From assembly GCA_963576565.1 (NCBI GenBank), contig OY755046.1:60801471-60865470 (forward strand): 64,000 bases of DNA, written 5' to 3'. This document shows, piece by piece, positions 54,001-61,544 of this stretch. The first letter of the stretch is position 1; each line of letters starts with the position of its first letter. The position numbers and the translations under genes were made by a program. This DNA is from Aspidapion aeneum (Eukaryota > Arthropoda > Insecta > Coleoptera > Brentidae). A model generated the notes under the pieces. The model saw only the letters and a list, made by a program, of their open reading frames with translations. It had not been told where the DNA came from and did not search any database.

Positions 54001-54412
54001 TGCCTGCAACCAACCAAAGGAAGATTCTGTGGTGTGTCAACCAATTTTGATAGACAGGCGATCATGTCCAAGTCAGATTAATATTGATTGTAGACACCAC
54101 AAGAAAGATTTACCTTGTTCAAGCCAGTCCAGATTTGACGCGTTGTTTCATGTCAAACCTACGGCGCATGAGCGTAAGAAATCTATGGAGAATCTAAAGT
54201 TACCAGTTGTGGTTCATTGTAGCGCTGGTATAGGACGCACGGGCTGTTTTTTGGCTATTTTGAACGGTATCCAACAGTTAAAGATAAACAAGAATGTCGA
54301 CGTTTTGGCCATTTTGTGTTATTTGAGGCTGAATCGTGGGGGAATGGTGCAGACCGCTGAGCAATATGAGTTCATCCACAAAGTTTTAAATTTGTACGCG
54401 GATAGTTTATAA
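32572..54412 (+). CDS. PTP-ER: KIM-containing protein tyrosine phosphatase, PTP-ER-like (whole CDS span)
   Basis: Seven coding exons (32572-33019, 33584-33693, 38105-38357, 44456-44643, 47911-48087, 49457-49549, 53216-54412) join in phase to 821 residues. A Ser/Pro-rich N-terminus precedes a kinase-interaction motif [15 protein letters not shown] (~164-178), as in vertebrate PTPRR/PTPN5/PTPN7. A Cys-rich segment (~230-285) leads into the phosphatase domain: [35 protein letters not shown] (539-541), [10 protein letters not shown] (Cys758, Arg764) and QTAEQYEF. By family knowledge it should dephosphorylate an ERK-type MAP kinase bound through the KIM. D541 to C758 is 217 residues against ~35 usually, because of a Cys/Ser/Gln-rich insert. 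No transmembrane segment was seen. The orthologue name is inferred. Confidence 0.85.
33584..33693 (+). CDS. PTP-ER: Phosphatase coding exon 2 (kinase-interaction motif)
   Basis: Acceptor TTTGTTTTAG|AT completes Asp150. The exon encodes [20 protein letters not shown] and ends NNSISE at GTAATT (phase 0). RRGSN gives a PKA-type serine (~170) at the position used in vertebrate KIM phosphatases to switch MAP-kinase binding; conservation of that regulation is inferred. Confidence 0.85.
33743..34623 (-). mobile_element. Repeat family A, inverted copy
   Basis: GGATGATTCTACCAAAAGTG at the left and TTTTTTGTAGAATCATCC at the right. A TTAT duplication flanks it (TTAT|GGATG, CATCC|TTAT). It contains GAGGAATGAG motifs (reverse of CTCATTCCTC). 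It lies in phosphatase intron 2, close to the KIM exon donor. Non-coding. Confidence 0.75.
34720..35015. repeat. Diverged long inverted repeat, relative of 24953-25325
   Basis: CAAGTTCTCCAATACACATT ... GGTTCTTACTAGTTTG and its complement CAAACTAGTAAGAACC...TGTATTGGAGAACT flank the GCACTGTGCATAAGAG loop region. It is the same family as the foldback in the zinc-finger intron but less symmetrical. Confidence 0.65.
35256..36771. mobile_element. Repeat with TATATGGGT..ATCTGGAAAGT ends and TCAGTTACCTG motifs
   Basis: The ends TATATGGGTGAATATCTGG and CCAGATATCTACCCATATA are inverted repeats. TCAGT(T/A)ACCTG or its complement recurs about ten times between 35440 and 36590, consistent with subterminal binding sites. 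No transposase. A (CCGAA)n microsatellite is nested in the middle. It lies in phosphatase intron 2. Confidence 0.6.
36187..36258. repeat. (CCGAA)n microsatellite, ~14 units
   Basis: A perfect pentamer array between two copies of TTTTTGACACACTTCC...TTATCCGATTTGGAT. It differs from the insect telomere repeat CCTAA by one base. No other feature. Confidence 0.95.
36830..37345 (-). repeat. Inverted diverged copy of the 23480-24600 repeat
   Basis: Shares CTCTAGCGTTTCTGGAAGT, GTTTTATCTTAGTTCCTATC and TAACTTTACAAGTATAG with the reverse complement of the repeat in the zinc-finger intron. No gene. Confidence 0.55.
37600..37935 (-). repeat. Dispersed repeat family F, single copy
   Basis: AAACTTCTTTAGGCGCGTTT, GTCGGCTCGAGTCGAC and ACACTTCTGCCGTGTGGTCT are the reverse complement of the tandem pair at 51200-51660. 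Non-coding, ~170 bp upstream of phosphatase exon 3. Confidence 0.65.
38105..38357 (+). CDS. PTP-ER: Phosphatase coding exon 3 (Cys-rich linker)
   Basis: Acceptor TATTGTAG precedes [20 protein letters not shown] Cys-rich stretch follows ([32 protein letters not shown]). Donor G|GTAATC is phase 1. The cysteines are not arranged as a zinc finger I recognise. A Penelope-like fragment begins within ~20 bp of the donor. Confidence 0.75.
38375..39360 (-). mobile_element. Penelope-like retroelement fragment
   Basis: Minus strand: [19 protein letters not shown]...[18 protein letters not shown], the conserved Penelope reverse-transcriptase region, then [19 protein letters not shown] and KLLYW-like residues typical of the GIY-YIG-associated C-terminus. 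The reading frame is broken. The 3' part has GGTTAGTAACTATCTCTAACC, a hairpin before GAAACGTCG. It begins ~20 bp after the exon 3 donor and ends directly against the 145-bp satellite. Confidence 0.75.
39361..41828. repeat. 145-bp satellite array (~17 units) with higher-order repeat
   Basis: The unit contains GACAAATCTGACAGATACTT, CTAAATATTCAGGTGTGTAT, TTTATGACTTATAACGCAAT and CCCACTCTAAACACC. Monomer variants recur with an ~868-bp (six-unit) spacing: TATAACACAATTAC at ~39870 and ~40741, CCATTAAAATTTTGGCC at ~40350 and ~41218, TTATTTGATGAC at ~40440 and ~41310. The array sits in phosphatase intron 3. Confidence 0.9.
41829..42190. other. Intron sequence between satellite and repeat D
   Basis: A short minus-strand frame ([19 protein letters not shown] to a stop) ends near 41865, perhaps a transposon N-terminus. 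Otherwise nothing recognisable. Confidence 0.35.
42195..43090 (-). mobile_element. Repeat family D, copy 1 (holds a pogo-type MITE)
   Basis: Two to three internal ~115-bp units with GATACCACACACGCCATATT, TTTTCACGTAAACTCTAATT and ATCTACCCCCACCCTT. One end is GCCCCTAAGCTCACACTAGG and the other an interrupted palindrome TAGCTCACACTAC...GTGTGAGCTA. A CAGACAGACAGACAT microsatellite lies near the second end. Copies 2 and 3 are at 46671-47390 and 48121-48830. The MITE 42887-43071 splits the terminal palindrome. Confidence 0.6.
42887..43071. mobile_element. pogo/Tigger-type MITE, second copy
   Basis: CAGTCGAACCTCTCTAAC...AGAGGTTCGACTG flanked by TA on both sides, as at 2420-2604. The interior iterates ATAACTCGAAC. 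Nested in repeat D. Confidence 0.8.
43110..44395 (-). mobile_element. RTE-like LINE fragment, copy c
   Basis: The minus strand covers [23 protein letters not shown] and [12 protein letters not shown], then after a frameshift [38 protein letters not shown] and finally [12 protein letters not shown] ... GRRRTL. A deletion removes part of the RREMDYWRR region at ~43430. The (AT)n 3' tail is at 43112-43125. Its 5' end lies ~60 bp before phosphatase exon 4. Confidence 0.85.
44456..44643 (+). CDS. PTP-ER: Phosphatase coding exon 4
   Basis: Acceptor CTCTTTCCAACAG (not the TGCAG 17 bases upstream) is required for frame: exon 3 G plus GT gives Gly271, then [31 protein letters not shown] and [11 protein letters not shown], ending at GTAGGT (phase 0). 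Choosing the upstream acceptor gives a stop. Confidence 0.75.
44644..45473. other. Phosphatase intron 4, proximal part
   Basis: AT-rich sequence with no frame of note. A short perfect hairpin is annotated separately at 45348-45412. Confidence 0.4.
45348..45412. repeat. Short hairpin, ~24-bp arms and 14-base loop
   Basis: CGCGCCTAGAGTCCCTGTAT (left) pairs with ATACAGGGACTCTAGACGCG (right) almost perfectly. The related ATACAGGG(T/A)(C/T)TCTAG string recurs near 60925, so it is more likely a tiny MITE than an miRNA gene. Confidence 0.6.
45474..46661 (+). mobile_element. Internally deleted hAT transposon
   Basis: The TIR CATTGGCGTAGCTAG is inverted at the other end, flanked by a perfect 8-bp duplication CTCACACA (45466-45473, 46662-46669). 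The only coding remnant is the C-terminal hAT dimerisation region. G/C-rich ends (GGGGGGCCTGGCCCCCCC). It lies within the terminal palindrome of a repeat D copy in phosphatase intron 4. Confidence 0.92.
46138..46452 (+). pseudogene. hAT transposase C-terminal fragment
   Basis: 104 residues containing [20 protein letters not shown] and [20 protein letters not shown], the signature of the hAT family dimerisation domain. The BED finger and catalytic RNase-H-like core are absent, so it is a remnant. Confidence 0.9.
46671..47390 (+). repeat. Repeat family D, copy 2
   Basis: Begins GTGTGAGCTATGGTGATCCT and holds three ~115-bp units (AAATATGGCGTGTGTGATAT, AACGAAAGGTAATTGAGTC, AAGGGTGGGGGTAGATTT). 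It ends at TAGTGTGAGCTTAGGGGCCC. A TGTCTGTCTGTATGTCTG microsatellite lies near 46800. Non-coding. Confidence 0.65.
47911..48087 (+). CDS. PTP-ER: Phosphatase coding exon 5 (start of catalytic domain)
   Basis: Acceptor TTTGTACAG leads to [11 protein letters not shown], then the phosphotyrosine-loop motif [17 protein letters not shown] and YIHANYIK at donor GTAGGT. All are standard classical PTP landmarks in the right order. Confidence 0.9.
48121..48830 (+). repeat. Repeat family D, copy 3 (uninterrupted)
   Basis: Starts with an intact palindrome TAGCTCACACTACTACTATA then AGTAGTGTGAGCTA and runs to TAGTGTGAGCTTAGGTGCCC. Same three internal units as copy 2. It begins ~30 bp after the exon 5 donor. 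This copy best defines the family. Confidence 0.65.
48831..49456. other. Phosphatase intron 5, distal part
   Basis: No repeat or frame recognised apart from the exon 6 acceptor at its end. Confidence 0.4.
49457..49549 (+). CDS. PTP-ER: Phosphatase coding exon 6
   Basis: A 31-codon exon after TTTTTATAG encodes [20 protein letters not shown] and [11 protein letters not shown], ending at GTGAGC. This is the conserved PTP motif before the central sheet. Confidence 0.9.
49588..50640. mobile_element. MITE split by a repeat family A copy
   Basis: GGTGGCACATTTTTTTATTAG...TAGTCCTGCAC at the left is mirrored by GTGCAGGACTA...AAAAAAATGTGCCAC at the right, a small inverted-repeat element into which family A (49672-50570) inserted. 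It lies in phosphatase intron 6. Confidence 0.6.
49672..50570 (+). mobile_element. Repeat family A, uninterrupted copy
   Basis: GGATGATTCTACAAAAATGG to CCACTTTTGGTAGAATCATCC. It contains three CATTCCTCTGG motifs and AGCAAATACCTC. Same organisation as 8579-16850 without the BEL insertion, which fixes that insertion point 8 bp from the right TIR end. Confidence 0.75.
51200..51660 (+). repeat. Repeat family F, two tandem ~220-bp units
   Basis: Each unit runs from TGTGTGTGCTTAAGACCACA through GACTCGAGCCGACTTCA to AAACGCGCCTAAAG. The second unit lacks part of CCTCTCACACTTAG. An inverted single copy is at 37600-37935. Bases 50641-51199 show nothing recognisable. Confidence 0.8.
51708..53111 (+). 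mobile_element. P-element-like transposon relic
   Basis: Ends CCGCAGCCCACGAGAAAGAC and CTTTATCGTTGACTGCGG are inverted repeats, flanked by a 7-8 bp duplication GGAAAGCC, as expected for P elements (8 bp). A degraded start (MPRTC...CRSNYKTET) resembles a THAP N-terminus at 51991. Later pieces include [35 protein letters not shown] and a Lys-rich C-terminus. Stops and frameshifts abound, and most of the catalytic core is deleted. An internal palindrome at 51900-51936 repeats the TIR start. It lies in phosphatase intron 6. Confidence 0.7.
52130..52695 (+). pseudogene. P-element-like transposase remnants
   Basis: Frames around 52130-52200 ([20 protein letters not shown]), 52238-52480 ([16 protein letters not shown] ... 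[18 protein letters not shown]) and 52496-52696 ([20 protein letters not shown]) fit consecutive parts of a P/THAP9-type transposase by order and residue style. They are separated by stops and a deletion. Not functional. Confidence 0.6.
53216..54412 (+). CDS. PTP-ER: Phosphatase coding exon 7 (WPD loop, insert, P-loop, C-terminus)
   Basis: Acceptor TTTTTTACAG precedes [31 protein letters not shown] is followed by ~180 residues of repetitive Cys/Ser/Gln sequence ([41 protein letters not shown]), then [17 protein letters not shown], the [16 protein letters not shown] loop and a stop at 54410-54412. The insert is encoded inside the exon, not by intron retention, since it is open, has no splice sites and is preserved in tandem copies downstream. 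Confidence 0.9.
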   Translation, partial: SKCIVMLTGLVEKGRSKCELYFPLGKSEDTPERTFFYVKTAKVRDKFSFDMSKNVDEFEIDIHEFEELNEVSFGRFKIRFMDRRDIGECQIRKLEVKRTDITAEPKIVQHYWLANWPDHQKGHPEHVLQMALEVLKIVENEKTDNKPSISNENRRNSGHNQDKNSLDTSKSSCQCHTTSQGHSSTSNVTLSSQQAKLSCQTSNLPCSSSQTNIVECHTSKILTSNHLSCQISSSTSQTNLIDRIPCISRAKQCFMGNQIEFVACNQPKEDSVVCQPILIDRRSCPSQINIDCRHHKKDLPCSSQSRFDALFHVKPTAHERKKSMENLKLPVVVHCSAGIGRTGCFLAILNGIQQLKINKNVDVLAILCYLRLNRGGMVQTAEQYEFIHKVLNLYADSL

Positions 54413-57400
54413 AAATAATTTATTTTTTATTAAGGGCAGCCCAAGTAAAAATTTGATTAGGGACTAGAGTTTTTGCTAACGATTTACAAGTTTCCAGAAA
54501 GTTTCATACCATAAACATGCTTATTTTCAGAACAAGTATGAAAGGTGCTGCCATCTTTTTGTTGTCGGTTGTTTTACGTTACTTTAACTAATCGTGCTAC
54601 CAAATATCGAGCTCTACCAGGCAATCTAACCTAATTGACAAAATACCGTCTATAAGGCGAGCTAACCAATGTTTTATGGGTAATCAAACAGAGTTAGTTG
54701 CTTGCAACCAAACAAAGGAGGATTCTGTGGTGTGTCAACCAATTTTGATAGACAGGCGATCATGTCCAAGTCAGATTAATATTGATTGTAGACACCACAA
54801 GAAAGATTTACCTTCTTCAAGCCAGTCCAGATTTGACGCGTTGTTTCATGTCAAACCTACGGCGCATGAGCGTAAGAAATCTATGGAGAATCTAAAGTTA
54901 CCAGTTGTGGTTCATTGTAGCGCTGGTATAGGACGAACGGGCTGTTTTTTGGCTATTTTGAACGGTATCCAACAGTTAAAGATAAACAATAATGTCGATG
55001 TTTTGGCCATTTTGTGTTATTTGAGACTGAATCGTGGGGGAATGGTGCAGACCGCTGAGCAATATGAGTTCATCCACAAAGTTTTAAATTTGTACGCGGA
55101 AAGTTTATAAAAATAATTTATTTTTTATTGAGGGCAGCCCAAGTAAAAATTTGATTAGGGACTTCTAGAGTTTTTCCCAACGATTTACAAGTTTCCAGAA
55201 AGTTTCATACCATGAACATGCTTATTTTCTGAACAAGTATAAAAGGTGCTGCCATCTTTTTGTTGTCGGTTGTTTTACGTTACTTCTAGCCAATCGTGCT
55301 ACCAAATATCGAGTTCTATCAGTCAAACTAACCTAATTGACAGAATACCGTGTATAAGTCGAGCCAAACAATGTTTTATGGGCAACCAAATTGAGTTTGT
55401 TGCCTGCAACCAACCAAAGGAAGATTCTGTGGTGGGTCAACCAATTTTGATAGACAGACAATCATGTCCAAGTCAGATTAATATTGTTTGTAGACACCAC
55501 AAGAAAGATTTACCTTGTTCAAGCCAGTCCAGATTTGACGCGTTGTTTCATGTCAAACCTACGGCGCATGAGCGTAAGAAATCTATGGAGAATCTAAAGT
55601 TACCAATTGTGGTTCATTGTAGCGCTGGTATAGGACGCACGGGTTGTTTTTGGCTATTTTGAACGGCATCCAACAGTTAAAGATAAACAAAAATGTCGAC
55701 GTTTTGGCCATTTTGTGTTATTTGAGACTGAACCGTGGCGGAACAGACCGCTGAGCAATATGAGTTCATCCACAAAGTTTTAAATTTGTACGCGGAAAGT
55801 TTATAAAAATAATTAATTTTTTATTGAAGGCAGCCAAAGTAGCTCTCAAAAACTTTATTAGGGACTAGAGTTTTTGCTAACGATTTACAAGTTTCCAGAA
55901 AGTTTCATACCATAAACATGGTTATTTTCAGAACAAGTATGAAAGGTGCTGCCATCTTTTTGTTGTCGGTTGTTTAACGTTACTTTAACTAATCGTGCTA
56001 CCAAATATCGAGCTCTAGCAGTCAGACTAACCGTCAGAAATACCGTCTATAAGTCGAACTAGGTAATGTTTTATGGGTAATGAAACAGAGTTGGTTGCTT
56101 GCAACCAACCAAAGGGGGCGCGTTTCAGCCAATTTTGATAGACGATCATGTTCAAGTCAGATAAATATTGATTGTAAATACCACAAGAAAGATTTGCCTT
56201 GTTCTAGCCAGTCCAGATTTGACGCGTTGTTTCATGTCAAACCCACTGCGCATGAGCGTAAACAAATCTATGGAGAATCTAAAGTTACCAGTTGTGGTTC
56301 ATTGTAGCGCTGGTATAGGACAAACGGGCTGTTTTTTGGCTATTTTGAACGGCATCCAACAGTTAAAGATAAACAAAAATGTCGATGTTTTGGCCATTTT
56401 GTGTTATTTGAGGCTGAATCGTGGGGGAATGGTGCAGACCGCTGAGCAATATGAGTTCATCCACAAAGTTTTAAATTTGTACGCGGATAGTTTATAAAAA
56501 TAATCTATTTTTTATTGAGAGCAGCCCAAGTAAAAATTTGAATAGGGACTAGATTTTTGGCTAACGATTTACAAGTTTCCAGAAAGTTTCATACCATAAA
56601 CATGCTTATTTTCAGAACAAGTATGAAAGGTGCTGCCATCTTTTTGTTGTCGGTTTTTTTACGTTACTTTAACTAATCGTGCTACCAAATATCGAGCTCT
56701 ACCAGTCAATCTAACCTAATTGACAAAATACCGTCTATAAGGCGAGCTAACCAATGTTTTATGGGTAATCAAACAGAGTTGGTTGCTTGCCGCAAAAAAG
56801 ATTTGCCTTGTTCAAGCCGGTCCAGATTTGACGTTGTTTCATGTCAGACCTACGGCGAATGAGTGTAAAAAATCTATAGAAAATCTAATGTTACCAGTTG
56901 TCGTTCAGTATAGTGCTGGTATCCAACGAACGGTTTGTTTTTTGGCTATTTTGAACGGCATCCAACAGCTAAAGATAAACAAAAATGTCGACGTTTTGGC
57001 AATTTTGTGTTATTTAAGGCTGAACAGACGAGCGGCTAGTTCACAACTTGCATTCCATTTGCTATTGGTTGACATAGTCAGGCAGGATTTTTAAAATTAA
57101 AACTCTCCTGTCCTCGTTTTGGGAGGTTGAAATCGGTGTTAAACCAAACTGAAACAAAACCTAACCGTGGTCAATTGATGGGAAACGTATCCTAACCGGG
57201 GCGTGTCTGGACAGGTTAGGATACGTTGTCGAATAATTTATCAGGGTTTGGTTAACACCGATTTCGACAGGAAAACAGGATAGGGAAGCTAATGTAAACT
57301 ATATATCATAATTTTTGAGATAACTTTTTGACAGTTATCAGTTGTTTACCATAACAAAAAGCATAGGCCAACAAAAAAAAGTTGTAAAAAGTTGTCCCAA

Positions 57401-57800
57401 AAATAATGACATGAACTGTAAAAGAATATAATATGTTTTTAAAAAACAATAAAAAAAAACTAATCGGCATAAATAATTAAATTCAATAGGTATGTACTGC
57501 ACAAACCACTACACTTTTTAATCACTTACAACTAGTATGTATTCGTATTTTACGCCGAAAGCTGTAAACATAATGTTTGTTAAATGCTTGACTGGTGGCA
57601 CCATCTCTTAATATAATATAATAATAATCTTAAACGGCAACGTTCAACATCAAAAAGTCAGCTGACTATTTCGACCAATAGCAAACGGAATGCAAGCTGT
57701 GAACTAGCCGCTCATCTGAACAGTGGGGGAATGGTGCAGACCGCTGAGCAATATGAGTTCATTCACAAAGTTTTAAATTTGTACGCGGAGAATTTATAAA
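54413..57800 (+). pseudogene. Four tandem partial copies of the phosphatase 3' coding end
   Basis: Units starting at about 54596, 55298, 55997 and 56691 (period ~700 bp) repeat exon 7 from [15 protein letters not shown] to the stop plus ~170 bp of 3' flank. Copy 1 (frame 54676-55110) is intact from mid-insert to stop, with [10 protein letters not shown]. Copy 2 loses one T after GRTGCF and is frameshifted. Copy 3 reads HCSAGIGQTG, losing the invariant Arg. Copy 4 reads QYSAGIQRTV and is split by a MITE. None has an obvious splice acceptor. The 3' UTR and a polyadenylation signal (AATAAA near 58677) may lie beyond the array. Confidence 0.85.
57028..57715. mobile_element. MITE with ~55-bp TIRs and 8-bp target duplication
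   Basis: A(C/T)GAGCGGCTAGTTCACA is inverted at the far end, and the match continues through CTTGCATTCC and TTTGCTATTGGT. A perfect 8-bp duplication CTGAACAG is at 57020-57027 and 57716-57723. There are further internal inverted segments around 57130-57260. Non-coding, 688 bp. It splits phosphatase tandem copy 4 just after the LRLN codons. Confidence 0.85.
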
Positions 57801-57919
57801 AATAATTTATTTTTTGTTTGGGGCAGCTTAAGCAGCTATTGAAAACTTACAATAATATCGATTGTTAAGTTTTTCTTGATACTGTTTCCAAAAAGTCTCA
57901 TACGACCATTGAGGTATAA

Positions 57920-58590
57920 AGTATCTTAATGCATGCGACGAAAATATTCATAGAATATTCATTATCTAAACCAAAGCCAACATAAAAATAGAGGCCACGA
58001 CCCTGAAAAAATCAGCTGTTCTCTGGGGGCTGACTTTTACATTGGGTCTTATGGGAGGTCAGACGTTTTTTTAGGATATTTTCAAAATGGCACTACAGAT
58101 TTCAGCGAAATTTCAGTTAAATATTCTCAGACACCATCCCGATATTCTAGCAAACTTTTGTAAGGATGCAAGATGATTAAAAGCTTAAAATCTTCAAAAT
58201 TTAGCATTTCTTATTTTGAATTCAAATTACCCGCCATGTACTGCATGCCAACTGTTATATTTGACATGTATTTGACTTTGTCATCTGTGTTTGTCACATT
58301 CGCTTCTGCTTTAAATTTAATTTTTGTGTGAGCTAATGAAACGGCTCTGAAAAATTAAGGATTACTATACATTTAAACATAATTGTTCTGCAAGAATATA
58401 GTAAAAACAATCTCAAAACCGGCTTTATATAAAAAAAATTAAATATTCATGAACCGTCATTCCAACTTCAATATTTTAAAGACAATCAGCTGTGTCGTGA
58501 TGTGACCATCAAAAAAAAATCAGCCCCGGATGTGACGTCAACCAAGTGGAGGATCGTGGCCCGTCCGTTTTGATAGCCCTGTCTAAACAA
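57920..58590. mobile_element. Probable second MITE in the phosphatase 3' flank
   Basis: GAGGCCACGACCCTGAAAAA near 57990 and GGATCGTGGCCCGTCC near 58550 are inverted. The flanks on either side together resemble the duplicated unit's 3' flank (AAAGTCTCATA ... CTAAACAAGTAT), implying an insertion. Exact ends are uncertain. Confidence 0.45.
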
Positions 58591-59158
58591 GTATATGAGG
58601 TGCTGCCATCTTTTTTGTTTGTTGTTTTACTAACTTTGCGCTCGAATATAAACTAATATTTGCCTTGAGCATAGAAAATAAAGTAATCTGTGTTGTCTTC
58701 TTACCTCATCTTATACGTTTTTAGATAATGTAATTGTATTTTTTTGCTAAAGCTCTGGTTTTCTTTATATGTGAAAGTTTTATATATATGGTATTAATGA
58801 TGGTGCTTTTTTTCCTATAATTGAAGGAATTCAGCTAAATGTGTGGTACAAGAAAAGAATCATATTCAATAGATAATATATTTAAAAAGAAAAAGTATTT
58901 GATATATCCTTATTGTTATACATCTTGTGATAATTTTTTGATTGTTGATTGAGATCTTTTTAACCAATAAAATATTATGGCCCTTTTACTAAAGTAGAAA
59001 AGAAATCTTTATCCTATTCTTGTATTTTGTAAACGATATTTTTCTAATATATTAACAATTTTGTTTTACGGTGTTCTTTTTGCAATAACAGTTTATACGA
59101 TGTGTGTAGAAACAGTGATTTTTATGATTTTTATATCAAGTTAATACTAGGACTGTCT
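58591..59158. other. Phosphatase downstream flank
   Basis: Starts with AGGTGCTGCCATCTTTTTTG, the same 3' flank as in the tandem units, and is then unique AT-rich sequence. AATAAA near 58677 could end the transcript. Confidence 0.4.
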
Positions 59159-59159
59159 A

Positions 59160-60930
59160 AAGACCCTGTATGTATGACATATTTTTATATATATATTTAT
59201 CGGTTTCACAACGTTCTACGTCTTCCGATACCCAATCTCCACTCGTTTCTGTTTGCCCATAATTCATCATCTAGGCCTCTTATTCTTATTTCACTGTCTA
59301 TTCCTTCTCTCCAGCTTCTCCTTGGCCGTCCTCGTTTTCTTCGGCCAGTTGGTTTTCATTGTAGTATTTGTTTAGGTAGTCTTTCATCATTCATTCTTTG
59401 TACATGTCCGTACCACACCAGTTGCTTTGTTCTTATATCATCCACTAAAGTACGTTCCCCCACTGTCATAATTTCTCTTATTCTTTGATTTGTAACTCTT
59501 TCTCTTTTTGATTTCCCTGCTGCTCTTCTCCAATAGTCCATCTCCGTAGCGGAAAGCATTTTTTCTGTTCTATCCTTGATTGGCCATACTTCTGAGCCGT
59601 ATGTAATAATACTTTTTACAATGGTGTTATATATAAGCTTTTTGTTATGTTTTGATATACTTTGGTCCCAAATTATTCCATTTAATAAAGTTATTGCTTT
59701 TCTTCCTTGTACGTTTCGATCTTTTATAGCTTTGTCTAGTGTTCCGTCAGCTGTAATTTTTAGACCTAAGTATTTATACTCATCACAGGACTGAATTCGC
59801 TGCCCGGTATTTAAGATTAGATCATTCCACCGATACACATATACTCTGTCTTATTGAGATTAACCTCTAGTCCCCACTTATTGTACTCTTCTATTAGTTT
59901 TCGTGTCATATATTCGAGGTCGTCATAATCCTGAGCCACTACTATCTGATCATCGGCGAAACATAAAGTATACAAGGTGGTTTCGTTCAACGGAATTCCC
60001 ATGTTTTGGCATTTTCTCTTCCATACTTTAAGGACTTGTTCCAAGTATATCTTGAAGAGCGTAGGCGAGATACAGCAGCCTTGTTTAAGACCTTTATTTA
60101 CTTGAAAGCCTTTGGTTAGTTTTGCTTTTATTTTAACTTTTGCCTTACTATTGCGGTATAACTCTTTAATGACCTTAATTAGTTGTACGCTTATGTTTGT
60201 GTTTTCCAACGCTTTCCAATGTAGATTTAGTGGTATACTATCATATGCCTTCTGGAAATCGACGTAAAGCAGATGCAGCTCTTGTCCATATGCCATTTTC
60301 TTTTCAGTAACTTGGGTTATACAAAAGAGATGATCTGAAGTCGATCTACCCGCCCTGAAACCAGCTTGTTCTTCTGCCTACATGTCTTTATATTCGCTCT
60401 CCACTTAATTTCTTATTATTTTACCGTATATATAGCGTACTAGTCACAGATATACCTCTATAATTGTCACATTTATATTTCCTTCCTTTTTTGTGCATTG
60501 TGGATATATATGACGTTTTCCACTCAGTTGGTACTACATTTAAATATTTTTGAAAAAGATTCCGTAATCTCCAAAACAGTTCTTCAGTACCATATTTAAT
60601 AAGTTCGGCTGGGATATTTCCGGGTCCGGCAGATTTACCGCTTTTTAAGGTTGTGCACACGTTTTTGACCTCAGAGATTGTGAGGGGTACTGGAGATCCC
60701 ATCGTTCTAAATATATTGTCTCTTGCGTCTTCCTTGAATTCTGCTCTATCTTCAGTTAAACGTTTTTTAAAATGTTCATCCCATTCTTTGTCTGGAATTG
60801 GTGAAATGATATCTCTGCATGTTTCCTTTTTAATCGATCTTATAGTTTTCCAGCTTTCGGTACTTCTCCTACCTCCTAAGTAAGAATCTATTTTCTATTT
60901 TTACATATTCTTTAAAATATGTCATACATA
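59160..60930 (-). mobile_element. RTE-like LINE fragment, copy d (longest)
   Basis: It extends further 5' than the other copies: MGSPVPLTISEVKNVC and SAGPGNIPAELIKYG (finger region) are followed by [39 protein letters not shown] and the C-terminal RWNDL...KQILQ part. Frameshifts at ~59820 and ~60400 break the frame. The 3' end is an (AT)n tract at 59185-59200. A 25-bp sequence CAGGGTCT/ATGTATGACATATTTT flanks the copy in inverted orientation (59161-59185, 60915-60940). Confidence 0.85.
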
Positions 60931-61204
60931 CAGGGTCTCTAGGACTGTCTAGTTCACACCATGCTTGAGAGCGCACTGTTTTTTTAGACTTGACCTGGGA
61001 GATTGAGTCTGGGGGCTGTACAGGTTGTTCTCGAATATTATGTACAAATGAAGTGGGGGAGGTCATATTTGAATACAACGATAACGAAGCGTTTTCGGAA
61101 ATATGTACAGAAGGACAAACGTTCGAAAAAAAGAAAGTTAAAAATAAGGAACGCCCGTGTAAAAATCATGTTAAGGTCATGTTCCCTTATAACTCCTAGC
61201 CTTA

Positions 61205-61500
61205 TTTGGAATCTAAATAGAGAATTATTGAAATACAGCCAGGCTATAATTGTGCCAGGCACTATTTTGACACATTCACATTGAAAACTGACAGTTGATC
61301 CTTCAAAATTGACACCAAAGTCGAATTTAAAACTTTCGTCGTTTATTTTCAATTAATAAAAGAAGGCACTATTTATTCCGGTTCATATAGTAAACAAAGG
61401 CGGAAGAAAGATCACAGCTGATATTACAATGTGAAGGTGTCAAAATCGTGCCTGGCACTATTGTAGCCTGGCTTTATTTCAATAATTTTCTAATAAGTCA
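61205..61500. repeat. Foldback repeat family E
   Basis: GAATTATTGAAATACAGCC...GCCAGGCACTATTTTGAC (61220-61275) is inverted at 61435-61492 (GTGCCTGGCACTATTGTAGC). The same family is at 290-500. Non-coding. Confidence 0.7.
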
Positions 61501-61544
61501 AAGAATCATCCCTTTTCCTTTGTACATGTCCTAGAAACATTCTG

